16,070 bases of DNA from an uncultured Adlercreutzia sp. (lineage in GTDB: Bacteria > Actinomycetota > Coriobacteriia > Coriobacteriales > Eggerthellaceae). The DNA is taken from assembly GCA_902478715.1 (NCBI GenBank), contig CABSMC010000063.1, positions 1 to 16,070 on the forward strand, given 5' to 3'. The notes beneath the pieces were generated by a model, which worked only from the letters and a program-made list of their open reading frames with translations, had not been told where the DNA came from and made no database searches. The translations under genes and the position numbers were made by a program. Position 1 is the stretch's first letter; each line of letters begins with the position of its first letter. Shown piece after piece: positions 1 through 7,297 of the stretch.

Positions 1-26
1 CCCCTCGGCCTTATAGGCCCTGAGCA

Positions 27-49
27 AACCACCCCTTTGAGGGGTGGTT
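27..49. other. Short perfect hairpin, possible terminator of an off-window gene
   Basis: AACCACCCC (27-35) and GGGGTGGTT (41-49) form a perfect 9-bp stem with a 5-nt loop. Neither side carries a convincing T-tract, so it is not a textbook intrinsic terminator. It could end a gene lying left of the window, or be the edge of a repeat. No coding region is supported here. Confidence 0.4.
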
Positions 50-65
50 CATGATTTGCACACAC

Positions 66-134
66 CCGTAGCACGAGGCGCGTTTTTGTCATCAGAAAAG
101 AGCGCCTACGACATTTTTGCCTCTCGGGCTGCGG
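66..134. repeat. Two-armed palindromic unit, copy 1
   Basis: Two roughly 25-bp arms diverge from a 19-bp centre: 66-90 (read on minus) and 110-134 (read on plus). Each arm reads GACA, five A/T-rich bases, a GC-rich core, then GCT-N-CGG. The same architecture with the same 19-bp centre recurs at 214-282. This layout, inverted arms around a short spacer, resembles a REPIN (paired REP sequences). The REPIN label is an inference; the alignment is seen directly. The unit lies in the gene-free stretch 1-334. Confidence 0.6.
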
Positions 135-213
135 GTCGTCTTCGCCCGAACAACAAGCACGATGCCCTGAACAGGTATTTCTTGCTCTTTTGGAAAGTTA
201 GTCGTCTAAAACA

Positions 214-282
214 CCGCAGCCCGACCCGCGAAAATGTCCAGCCCACCTGAAAAGCGCGACAAAAATGCGGGTCAAGCTACGG
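214..282. repeat. Two-armed palindromic unit, copy 2
   Basis: Arms at 214-238 (minus) and 258-282 (plus) flank a 19-bp centre, in exactly the geometry of copy 1 and offset from it by 148 bp. Arms 110-134 and 214-238 match at 21 of 25 positions when one is reverse-complemented. The centres also share GAAAAG followed shortly by GCGC. The five bases after GACA vary (T-rich or A-rich) while the GC-rich core is retained. The unit ends about 50 bp beyond the 3' end of the minus-strand gene at 335. Confidence 0.6.
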
Positions 283-334
283 TTTCGACAGCGCGGCTCA
301 CAGGCTGAACCGCCGAAGCTTGGGCAGGTAAGCC

Positions 335-1462
335 TTACACGTTGCGGATGCGCTCGACGGCGTCCCACTCAGCGAGGGCCTGGGCGCGGCGAGGAGTCAA
401 ATACGTCGTGGAATAGAAGTAGACGTCGCCGTTGGAAGCTTCCACGCGCTCGATGTCGTCGGCGCGACCCTGCGCGCGGGCCTCAGCGAAGGCCGCCTCC
501 ACCGCTTCGGCATTCATGCGAAACGGGTCGTTGGCCAAGCTCTCCCGCGCCATGGGGCGGGGGTAGACCGACGACTCCTCGCGCACGCATTCGATGAAAG
601 TGGCCACGGGGTCGTCCTCAGCGGCGAGGAACGCCCAGCGGGCGTAGGCGTCGGTCATGGCCGAATCGTCGTAGAGGTAGTAGCTCTCGGCACCCATGAG
701 CAGGCGGATGTGCGCGAACTCGGGATGCGGGTCTTCCTCGGGAATCTGGTTGGAAGTCTCCTGGGGCGGGGCTGGCGGGTACCCTGATTCGCTCAAACAG
801 TCCTCGCTCTGCGAAACAGCCCACTGGGCTGTTTCGTTCGCTGCGGAACTCGCTCGGTCAGGGCACCCGCCAGCCCCTTGGACGTCTTCTTCTGTCGCGG
901 AGCTCGCCCGATCGACGAACTCAGCCTCTCCGCTCGGCTTCGCCTTCGCCGATCGCTCCGTCCCAACCTCTGCCGCATCCGCTGAGACGGCTTTGCGTTT
1001 GAAGGGGGATGCGCCCACGGGGCGGCCGTTGGAAGAGGAGAAGGCGGACTTCACGTGCTTGTTGGCGGCGCGGCGAGGAGCGGCTCCGGCATCGGGGCCC
1101 TCCACATCGCCCGCATCGCGCGAGCCGTTGGGATCGCCGAATTCCATAAGCGCATCGTAGACGGCCATCTCCAAGTCTTCGGGCGTCATCGACGGGGGCA
1201 CAAGGCCCGCAGCCTCCCATTCGCAGGGGCACGACAGGCGGCTTGCTCGCGAGGCCGCGTGCACCGCAGCAAGCACCGCCGCGATGGCCTCCTCACGCGC
1301 CTGCTCGGGATCGAGAGCGCCATCTGCGGCCTCACCATCGGCCGCCGCGCGCGCGGCGGCCCAAGCCTCGCCATGGGGCAGCGCATCGGCGATGTCCTCG
1401 CCCGCCTCCTGGGCCTGCGCCAGCGCGATCACCGCCGCACGGATCTCATCTTCCTCGCGCAC
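335..1462 (-). CDS. Hypothetical protein, coupled to the NifU-like gene
   Basis: A 375-residue acidic protein that I do not recognise. The GTG start lies 2 nt past the stop of the NifU-like gene, and GGTGAG just upstream can serve as ribosome binding site, so the two genes are probably translationally coupled. Residues 1-110 are Ala/Glu-rich and probably helical. Residues about 115-245 are low-complexity and include two copies of DRASSA (184-189 and 202-207). Residues about 245-375 look like a folded domain rich in Tyr, Trp and Phe. The low-complexity middle coincides with a nested DNA palindrome (768-877), so this part of the protein may derive from an inserted repeat. No signal peptide or membrane segment is seen. 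A role linked to Fe-S assembly rests only on gene context. Confidence 0.8.
   Translation of the reverse strand: MREEDEIRAAVIALAQAQEAGEDIADALPHGEAWAAARAAADGEAADGALDPEQAREEAIAAVLAAVHAASRASRLSCPCEWEAAGLVPPSMTPEDLEMAVYDALMEFGDPNGSRDAGDVEGPDAGAAPRRAANKHVKSAFSSSNGRPVGASPFKRKAVSADAAEVGTERSAKAKPSGEAEFVDRASSATEEDVQGAGGCPDRASSAANETAQWAVSQSEDCLSESGYPPAPPQETSNQIPEEDPHPEFAHIRLLMGAESYYLYDDSAMTDAYARWAFLAAEDDPVATFIECVREESSVYPRPMARESLANDPFRMNAEAVEAAFAEARAQGRADDIERVEASNGDVYFYSTTYLTPRRAQALAEWDAVERIRNV
768..877. repeat. Nested palindromic element inside a coding region
   Basis: Outer arms 768-787 and 858-877 pair at 19 of 20 positions; the only mismatch is 781/864. Inside lies a second hairpin, CGAAACAGCCCA (812-823) against TGGGCTGTTTCG (825-836), perfect over 12 bp around a single central base. 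The whole element is read through by the 335-1462 gene and encodes about residues 196-232. It resembles palindromic elements that insert in frame into genes, as the Rickettsia palindromic elements do, but kinship to those is not claimed. Confidence 0.65.
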
Positions 1463-1464
1463 GG

Positions 1465-2064
1465 CTACTCACCGTCCATGGCCGCCACGAGCAGGTCGGT
1501 GCGCGTGTCGCGCAGCGAGCAATGCTCGCACATAAGACAGGCAACCCCATAGGGCTCGCAGGGCACCACCTCATCCAGCTCGGCCAGACCGGCCCCCTCC
1601 CGCGCAAGGAAGTCGCCGATGAGCGCCCGCACCGCTTCCACGGAGAACGTCAGCGTGTTCGCCTTCCCGGCGGGAACGCCACCCACGGCCTCCCGCACAT
1701 CCTCAATGGTGAGCGCCAGCGCCTCATCGAAGGTGCGCCCCTCGATCATCGAGCAGGTGGCACTCGCGCACCCCGTCATCGCCAGACACCCGCGCGTCTT
1801 GAAGCCGGCGGCCTCGATGACGCGCGTCTCGGGATTGATGCGCCCGAACAAGCGGAACGCCACCTCGCCGCGCTTCGATTTGCCGACCATTGCCTGAGCG
1901 TTCATCTCCTCGGGACGCCCGCCGTTGTGGTAGTCGGCCACAATGGCCAGAAGCTTATCCGAGTATCCGGCCACTTCGTCGTCCACTTCGGTTTGGTACA
2001 CATCGGCCGTGCGCAGCAGCACTTTCTGCTTCGGCTCGTGGTATATGTCGCGACCCTCGCTCAT
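1465..2064 (-). CDS. NifU/IscU-like Fe-S scaffold protein, atypical cysteines
   Basis: A 199-residue protein. Residues 80-130 match the core of NifU/IscU N-terminal domains: a GC motif in a Cys-rich turn (Cys93, Cys99, Cys104), then an EGRTFDEAL helix equivalent to the usual G-(K/R)-T-x-x-E-A-L. The first cysteine expected in the family's VGNPxCGD stretch is absent (here VGKSKRGE), and the usual third cysteine is also missing. Instead there is a C-terminal cluster, Cys169, Cys176, Cys179 and Cys182, spaced C-x6-C-x2-C-x2-C. The ATG start follows a strong GGAGGA site. The gene heads an operon with the unknown 335-1462 gene and diverges from a LuxR regulator. It may be a scaffold or Fe-S carrier; no SufBCDS genes are visible beside it, so a complete SUF operon is not shown. 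Confidence 0.8.
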   Translation of the reverse strand: MSEGRDIYHEPKQKVLLRTADVYQTEVDDEVAGYSDKLLAIVADYHNGGRPEEMNAQAMVGKSKRGEVAFRLFGRINPETRVIEAAGFKTRGCLAMTGCASATCSMIEGRTFDEALALTIEDVREAVGGVPAGKANTLTFSVEAVRALIGDFLAREGAGLAELDEVVPCEPYGVACLMCEHCSLRDTRTDLLVAAMDGE

Positions 2065-2222
2065 GGGCTCCTCCTCTTCTTCGATTGTTCACTTGCAAGA
2101 TTACCAGAACCCCCTCGTTGCCCCTCCCCTCTTTCAGGCGATGTCAGATTGCGGAAACGTAACGGCTCTCTCGGCAGATGCGCCGCAGCCAAGATTCCCC
2201 GCGCACAAGCCCGAAAAAGAGC

Positions 2223-2228
2223 TATGAT
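2223..2228 (+). promoter_or_regulatory. Possible -10 box for the LuxR gene
   Basis: TATGAT lies 54 bp upstream of the LuxR start in the 217-bp divergent region 2065-2281. No good -35 hexamer is found 16-18 bp upstream, so an activator may be needed or the call may be wrong. No other clear signal was found in this intergenic region apart from the ribosome binding sites of the two flanking genes. Confidence 0.3.
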
Positions 2229-2281
2229 GGGGAATCGCGGGAAAGCCATGATGGAACACGCATCGGGCGAAAGGGGGATTC

Positions 2282-4078
2282 ATGAGCGTTGTCGTGAGCG
2301 GACTTTTGAGTCGCGCAAAGGCATTCTGGCCCATGCTCGCAGGCATCATCTGCGCACGCACAGCCCTCATCGTGGCGTGCTACGGCAGCTACGCCTCCAC
2401 CGACGACGGCATCTTCACCGACGGCTCCATGTTCGTCACCTGCGCGCTCTTCATCGTGGCGCTGCTCATCTTCTCGCGATCTCGCCGCGAGCTCGGTGCT
2501 ACCGCCGTGCAGTGGATCATGGTGGGGAGCATCACCGTCGCCGCCGGAGCCTCCATGGCCCTCTCCCTGCTCGACAGCGCCGATCAAACCCTTGTGGCCA
2601 CGGCTTTTGCCCTCAGCATTGCAAGCACCCTGGCCCTGTCGCTGTGCATGTTCTACTGGCTGCGCTGCCTGCGCGGCACCGACGAAGTGACGGCCGCCCT
2701 GTTCGTGTTCTCGGCCTTCTTCATCAGCGTCGGCATCGTTTACCTACTTTCGTTTCTGCCCACCCGAGCGCAGAACATCATCGGTATGGCGCTCATCGTG
2801 GCCCAGTTCGCCTTCCTCGGCCCGGCCGGCCTGCGCGCCGAGCATCCCACGGAGCGGCCGCACCGTCGGGCGCGCACCTTCTTCACCTTCGCCCGCAGCA
2901 ACATCCAGGACTCCCGATTCCTCGCCGCCTGCGCTGTCGGCATGGCGCTTCTGGGATTCGTCGACGGCTTTCTCCGCGGCTACCCCGACGGCCTGCCCAT
3001 CCCCTTCACCTGGAGCTCGCGGCTGGCCTACGCCTTGTGCTCCATGCTGATATGCGCCCTGCTCATGCTTCTCGTTGTGCGCCGCCGCGAGCGCGTCATG
3101 ACCGTGGACGCGTTTATCACCATGGCACTTCTGGCCTCTCTCAGCCTCGTCCTGTTCGGCGCCTTCCCCTACCACTGGGAGATCGGGGCCGTGGCCGTCA
3201 ACACGCTGAACATCGTCATCTGCGCCTACTGCTGGTACGTCATCATCGCCTTCACCAGCTTCGGAACCCGCGACCCCTATGTTTACGCCATGGGCGGCTG
3301 GGTAATCTGCTTCGGCTCACGCTCCCTCGCCCGCATGCTGCTGTACTTCACTTACCCGTTGGCCGGCAACGATCTGCTCATCAACTCGCTTCTCGGGGCT
3401 CTTGTCCTCATTTCCACCCAAGTGGTTCTCGTGCAGTTCATGCACGCCGAGCGCGGCGAGTCGTCCGCAGAGAACGATCGTCTGGAAGCCGAGAACGAGC
3501 GGGTCAAGCGCCAAGCCGAAGCCGATGCGGCCGAATCGGCGGCAGCGCTGGCCGAAGCGGCGCAGACATTGCAAGACGTCGTGTTCAACGCGGCAAAACG
3601 CGAGGCTTCTGCCCAGCAGACGGCCTCCGAGGCTCTGAAAGCCGCCGAAGCACGCCAGTGCATCCGCTGCAACGAGGAATGCGCCGCTATCCGGGAGCAG
3701 CTTCTCCAGATCGACCCCTCCTCGATCTCTCTCGCCTCCGCCCCTTCGTCTTCCCCCTCGGCGACGATGCCATCGCCTCTCGCCTCTTCAGCCTCGGCCG
3801 CCTTGGAGCCATCCCCTATCCCTTCCCCGCTCTCCATGGGCGAGCTGTCCGATTCCATGCGCCGCAACGTTGAGCGCATGGGCGAGCACTTCCTGCTCAC
3901 CAGCCGCGAGATGGACGTGCTCACCCTTTACGCGCTGGGTCACACACAGAAGAAAGTGGCCGAAGAGCTGTTCATCACCCCCGCCACCGCGCACAGCCAC
4001 ATCAAGCGCATCTACAGCAAGTGCGGCATGCACTCGCGCCAGGAAATCCTCGAGTACCTCAATTCTTACGGAAACTGA
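2282..4078 (+). CDS. Membrane-anchored LuxR-type transcriptional regulator
   Basis: A 598-residue protein. Residues about 15-380 contain roughly ten or more hydrophobic segments, making a polytopic membrane domain. Residues about 385-470 form an Ala/Glu-rich probable coiled coil ending in a CIRCNEEC cysteine motif. A Ser/Pro-rich linker follows (about 475-515). Residues 539-598 are a clear LuxR/GerE helix-turn-helix beginning LTSREMDVLTLYALG, with VAEELFITPATAHSHIKRIY as its recognition part. This design, a membrane sensor tied to a C-terminal HTH, is common in Eggerthellaceae, where many paralogs exist and most ligands are unknown. The ATG start follows an AAAGGGGG site. No response-regulator receiver domain is present. 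Target genes cannot be read from the sequence; the divergent NifU-like operon or its own operon are candidates by position. Confidence 0.9.
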   Translation: MSVVVSGLLSRAKAFWPMLAGIICARTALIVACYGSYASTDDGIFTDGSMFVTCALFIVALLIFSRSRRELGATAVQWIMVGSITVAAGASMALSLLDSADQTLVATAFALSIASTLALSLCMFYWLRCLRGTDEVTAALFVFSAFFISVGIVYLLSFLPTRAQNIIGMALIVAQFAFLGPAGLRAEHPTERPHRRARTFFTFARSNIQDSRFLAACAVGMALLGFVDGFLRGYPDGLPIPFTWSSRLAYALCSMLICALLMLLVVRRRERVMTVDAFITMALLASLSLVLFGAFPYHWEIGAVAVNTLNIVICAYCWYVIIAFTSFGTRDPYVYAMGGWVICFGSRSLARMLLYFTYPLAGNDLLINSLLGALVLISTQVVLVQFMHAERGESSAENDRLEAENERVKRQAEADAAESAAALAEAAQTLQDVVFNAAKREASAQQTASEALKAAEARQCIRCNEECAAIREQLLQIDPSSISLASAPSSSPSATMPSPLASSASAALEPSPIPSPLSMGELSDSMRRNVERMGEHFLLTSREMDVLTLYALGHTQKKVAEELFITPATAHSHIKRIYSKCGMHSRQEILEYLNSYGN

Positions 4079-4087
4079 GGCCGAACG

Positions 4088-4339
4088 TTGGAAGGGAAAC
4101 GCCCCCAAGCCCCGAATCGTACCGGCGAGCCGATCGCGCCGCAACGCTCGAGCGCCCCACAGGGAGCCGCTCTCTACCTGCGCTGGCTCGGCATTCTCTG
4201 CGCCATCATGGCCGCCTTCTGCCTCGGCGTCTTCGCCATCGGCTACAAAGACCCCAGCGTAGGCCGCGTGGCGACCCTCGCCGGTCTCATCGTCGCCAGC
4301 GCCGGCTTCTTCTGGCTCGCCCACCGCAAGCGTAAGTAG
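4088..4339 (+). CDS. Small two-helix membrane protein
   Basis: An 83-residue protein with a TTG start 9 nt after the LuxR stop. GAGG overlapping that stop can act as its ribosome binding site, which suggests coupling. The first 27 residues are polar and basic. Two hydrophobic stretches follow (about 29-52 and 61-78), and the protein ends in a basic tail (HRKRK). This is a small integral membrane protein of unknown family. Its position suggests it may work with the membrane LuxR regulator, but that is an inference from spacing. The nearest in-frame ATG lies inside the first hydrophobic segment, which supports the TTG start. Confidence 0.6.
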   Translation: MEGKRPQAPNRTGEPIAPQRSSAPQGAALYLRWLGILCAIMAAFCLGVFAIGYKDPSVGRVATLAGLIVASAGFFWLAHRKRK

Positions 4340-4433
4340 AGCCACTTTCTTTGGAAAATGACGAGAAGCGCACCAACCAAATTCCTAAAGCGGTCGGCTT
4401 GGATAAATCTGAGAAAACGAGGGCGCGCTATGG

Positions 4434-5627
4434 CTACGAACTCAATTTGGCTTCGTAGCTCTCCTTCAGGGCTTTGAACGCGGGCATCGAGCGTTCGATG
4501 GTGTCGCGGGCGATGCAGTAGGACAGGCGCACCCAGCCGCCGACGCCGAAGCTGTCCGAGGGAACGATGAGCAGCTCGTATTCCTTCGCGCGGTCCGAGA
4601 AGGCCTGGGCGTCCTCTTCCAAGGCGCGCACCCACAGGTAGAAGGCGCCGTCCGGCTCCACGTACTCGTAGCCCAGCGCGGAAAGCCCCTCAGTCAGCAG
4701 ACGGCGGTTCTCCGCGTAGGCGGCCACGTCCGACGGCTCCCCCACGCAGCGGGCCGCCACGCGCTGCAGCAGCACCGGCGCGCACACGTAGCCGAGCGCC
4801 CGTCCCGCGCCCGCCACGGCCACCGCCACCGCATCGCCGTCATCGGCGGCATCGGACACGTACACCCACCCAATGCGCTCGCCGGGAAGCGAGAGCGCCT
4901 TGGAATAGGAGTAGCACACAATGGTCCGCGCGTAGATCGACGGCACCCAGGGCACCTCGATGCCGTAGGTGATCTCGCGGTAGGGCTCGTCGCTAATGAG
5001 GTACAGCGGACGCCCCAGCGCCTCCTCGCGCTCGCGCAGCATGGCCGCCAGGGCTTCAAGGCTCTCGCGGGTGTACACGGCGCCCACCGGGTTGTTCGGC
5101 GTGTTGATGATCACGGCGCTCGTCTTCGGCCCGATGGCCGCGCGCAGCGCCTCAATGTCGGGCTGGAAGCTCGGAACCGCCGCCGGCACCTCCACGATGG
5201 TGCAGCCGGCCGCCTCGATCCACGTGCGGTACTCGGGGAAGTACGGCGACACCACGACCACCTCATCACCCGGATGGGTCACAGCGGCAATGGACGAGGC
5301 CAAGGCCGCCGCCGCACCGGCCGTCAGGTACAAGTGACCCGACGTCGCCGTCGTACCGTAGCGCTCGGACAGATACGTCGCAATAGCCTCCTTCACCTCG
5401 GGCAGACCCGCCGCCGGCGAGTAGGCGTGAAGGGTCACCGGATCCATATCCAGAAGCTCCAGCATGGTTTCGCGCACCAAATCGGGCGCCGGCACCGAAG
5501 GGTTGCCGATCGAGAAATCGAACACGTTCTCGGCGCCGATCTCGGCCTTGCGCGCCATCCCATAGGCAAACAGCTCGCGGATGGCACTCGGCTCATCGCC
5601 CAGCCCGTACATCTTCTCGTTGATCAT
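4434..5627 (-). CDS. Class I PLP-dependent aminotransferase
   Basis: A 397-residue fold-type I aminotransferase of the aspartate/aromatic group. Motifs run in the expected order: AGLPEVKEAIA near residue 73, NTPNNPVG (175-182), SDEPY (212-216, with Asp213 contacting the pyridine nitrogen), SYSKALSLPGERIGW with the PLP lysine Lys243 and phosphate-binding Arg251, and a C-terminal VRLSYC. The chosen ATG at 5627 has AAAGGAC 7 nt upstream; an in-frame upstream extension lacks such a site. Family members use 2-oxoglutarate or pyruvate with various amino acids, and the true substrate cannot be told here. It lies 87 bp downstream of the Fic-like gene on the same strand, so co-transcription is possible. 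No terminator is obvious in the convergent gap 4340-4433. Confidence 0.93.
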   Translation of the reverse strand: MINEKMYGLGDEPSAIRELFAYGMARKAEIGAENVFDFSIGNPSVPAPDLVRETMLELLDMDPVTLHAYSPAAGLPEVKEAIATYLSERYGTTATSGHLYLTAGAAAALASSIAAVTHPGDEVVVVSPYFPEYRTWIEAAGCTIVEVPAAVPSFQPDIEALRAAIGPKTSAVIINTPNNPVGAVYTRESLEALAAMLREREEALGRPLYLISDEPYREITYGIEVPWVPSIYARTIVCYSYSKALSLPGERIGWVYVSDAADDGDAVAVAVAGAGRALGYVCAPVLLQRVAARCVGEPSDVAAYAENRRLLTEGLSALGYEYVEPDGAFYLWVRALEEDAQAFSDRAKEYELLIVPSDSFGVGGWVRLSYCIARDTIERSMPAFKALKESYEAKLSS

Positions 5628-5714
5628 GACAGTCCTTTCGCACACTCTCGCCAGCCGCCGCGCGCGGACTGGCCCCAAGGCGGCCCTCAACGCCACCGCC
5701 CTCTCAGTTCCCTC

Positions 5715-7085
5715 TCAGGATACTACAAGGGGCGTCGCATCCAGGCTCGCTTCCGCCGAGCCGACCACGGCGGCCCCCAGCTGGACGATCTTCTCCTGCA
5801 AGTCGGGATGAGCGCGGAAGGCGAAGGCGCGCCCCTCCTGCTCCCGCACCAGATACCCCTCGCGTTCGAGCCCCAGGAAATCGGCCCGGGCCGTGCCGTA
5901 GGCGATGCGGAATGCGCGCTGATGCGGCGCGATGCGCAAAAGAGCTCCCGGCTCGCGGCACAGCGCCACCAAAATAGACTTCTGCCGCGCGTTGATATGG
6001 GATTCGAAGATGCGCTCGATCTGCTCGTTCAGCTGCTCGAGATAGGTGATGGATGCCGCCAAGCCCTCCAACTCGCGCAGGTACAGGCACACGTTCAGCT
6101 CGAAATAGGGCGTGAAGTCGAAGCCGAAGCCGTAGTCGGTCGACCACGACTCCAACACCGCCTCGTAGCGGGCCTCATCCACCGGAGCTCCCCCCAAAGT
6201 CGCATCGAAGCCCTCCGGTATCCAGCTGAGCACGGGGAAACCCCACTTCAACGCCAGGATATTCCGCAAAAGCAGTCCCACGAGCACATTCAGGCGCGGC
6301 AGCACGTTGAAATAACGGAAGAACCAGCTAATATTAAGCAGCCGCAGCACGGGGCCGAAACGCATATCGTCCCCCGCCGCGCAGGCCCGCTGGCACACCA
6401 GATCCATCAGCACCTGGGATTCCGGCGGCGCCAAGCGCGGATCCAACGGCGCGAGCACCCGCTCGGGCAGCTCGGACAAATCGACCCCTTCGGAAAGCTC
6501 GTAGTACAGCGTCTCGATGAGCCCGTGGGTCACCGCGCGCCGCGCCAAGCTGTCGCAATCGCTCGACAGGCGGAAGTAGTTGGCCGCCAGCTGATCGAGG
6601 GACGTCAGCGGCGGCGCGCCCGCGAACAGCTCGTGCACCCGCTCCTCGTCCACCGCGATGCCCTCGTCCGCCAGGCCGCGCATCAGCGTGCGCTCGATGA
6701 AGCGCGTCACAAAAGGAGAGCCCTGCATGTCCTTGAGCGATCGCGCCAGCGAGGAGTCCTCCTTCGAGCGAACCTCCAGCATCTCGGTGTTGAACGACAG
6801 CGAACTGGTCGTGACCATCCACATGTCGGCCGTGCGCTCCGGGTCCTCGGGGATGAACACGGCGGCCTGCTTGCGCACGGCGAGCAGGATGCGCCAGATG
6901 TCCTCCTTCGAGTAGCCCTCGGGAAGATCGTAGTCGTCCAAGTCGTCGAAGAGCAGAATGCCCACGTCCACCGCCGTGCGCAGCTCGTGGAAAATGGGCA
7001 GGCTCATAAAGGCCACCAGCTCGTCCACGGAGAGTCGCTTCGGCATCGCCTCCGTCTTTCCCCGCATCGCAGACTTTCCCGCCAT
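5715..7085 (-). CDS. Fic-like protein with degenerate active site and C-terminal winged helix
   Basis: A 456-residue soluble protein. The C-terminal part (about 375-435) reads like the winged helix that follows many Fic domains: an INARQKSILVALC helix, then TARADFLGLEREGYLVREQEGRAFAF. Before it, LNVLVGLLLRNILALKWGFPVL resembles the helix after the Fic motif, but the catalytic HPFxxGNGR sequence is absent. It is therefore probably not an active AMP-transferase and may be a DNA-binding or adaptor protein. The Fic relation is an inference from sequence pattern only. A GTG at 7088 is an alternative start, and the AAGGG site fits it about as well. The promoter probably lies at the extended -10 near 7121. 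The neighbouring downstream gene is the aminotransferase. Confidence 0.75.
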   Translation of the reverse strand: MAGKSAMRGKTEAMPKRLSVDELVAFMSLPIFHELRTAVDVGILLFDDLDDYDLPEGYSKEDIWRILLAVRKQAAVFIPEDPERTADMWMVTTSSLSFNTEMLEVRSKEDSSLARSLKDMQGSPFVTRFIERTLMRGLADEGIAVDEERVHELFAGAPPLTSLDQLAANYFRLSSDCDSLARRAVTHGLIETLYYELSEGVDLSELPERVLAPLDPRLAPPESQVLMDLVCQRACAAGDDMRFGPVLRLLNISWFFRYFNVLPRLNVLVGLLLRNILALKWGFPVLSWIPEGFDATLGGAPVDEARYEAVLESWSTDYGFGFDFTPYFELNVCLYLRELEGLAASITYLEQLNEQIERIFESHINARQKSILVALCREPGALLRIAPHQRAFRIAYGTARADFLGLEREGYLVREQEGRAFAFRAHPDLQEKIVQLGAAVVGSAEASLDATPLVVS

Positions 7086-7120
7086 CACACCGCCCTTCCT
7101 CGGCTGTCTTTCTTGCGCCC

Positions 7121-7126
7121 ATTCTA
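7121..7126 (-). promoter_or_regulatory. Extended -10 box for the Fic-like gene
   Basis: On the minus strand the sequence reads TGATAGAAT, an extended -10 (TG-N-TAGAAT), ending 36 bp from the ATG. A TTGATA hexamer lies upstream at 7147-7152, but the 20-bp spacing is longer than ideal. The TTGATA overlaps the AT-rich dyads described at 7146-7237. Confidence 0.45.
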
Positions 7127-7145
7127 TCAGTTTCGAAATCCCCTG

Positions 7146-7237
7146 TTATCAAAAGTTGATCTTAAAGATAGTTATAACTGAGAATGTTATTATTATTTTG
7201 TACCAAAGTTATTATCAGAAATTTAGATATTGATAAT
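7146..7237. promoter_or_regulatory. AT-rich cluster of dyads between opposed transcripts
   Basis: A sharp AT-rich patch in GC-rich DNA with several inverted repeats: ATCAA/TTGAT (7148-7160), ATCTT/AAGAT (7159-7169), the perfect palindrome AGTTATAACT (7170-7179), and ATTATCA/TGATAAT (7211-7217 and 7231-7237, 13 bp apart). TTATCA or its complement occurs three times. The last dyad overlaps the -35 of the plus-strand promoter at 7230. Repressor sites or UP elements are likely; the binding protein is unknown. Confidence 0.5.
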
Positions 7238-7258
7238 TGAAGAGGGGGCCATTATAGT
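7230..7258 (+). promoter_or_regulatory. Strong sigma70-type promoter for an orphan short transcript
   Basis: TTGATA (7230-7235) and TATAGT (7253-7258) are separated by exactly 17 bp, with AT-rich DNA upstream. The expected start is near 7264-7266. It points right, against both flanking protein genes, and leads into the short ORF and terminator ending near 7430. Confidence 0.65.
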
Positions 7259-7297
7259 GAAAGCAGCGAATACGCGAGCGACCAGAGGAGGCCCATC

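Noticed and set aside
44..250. A 68-codon plus-strand ORF near the left edge
   Set aside because: It has a GTG start inside a hairpin, no ribosome binding site, and overlaps the palindromic repeat units.
1..334. An insertion sequence end or MITE at the left edge
   Set aside because: No transposase fragment or target-site duplication is visible; the repeats are reported only as palindromic units.
1243..3873. An 876-codon plus-strand open frame
   Set aside because: It runs antisense to the NifU-like gene and out of frame with the LuxR gene, and its product is Arg/His/Pro-rich nonsense typical of shadow frames in GC-rich DNA.
5628..5696. An N-terminal extension of the aminotransferase
   Set aside because: The extra residues are Arg/Ala-rich with no ribosome site, while the ATG at 5627 has a good one and gives the usual family length.
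5274..7181. A 635-codon plus-strand open frame
   Set aside because: It is antisense to the aminotransferase and the Fic-like gene, and its composition (Arg, His, Gln, Leu rich) fits a shadow frame.
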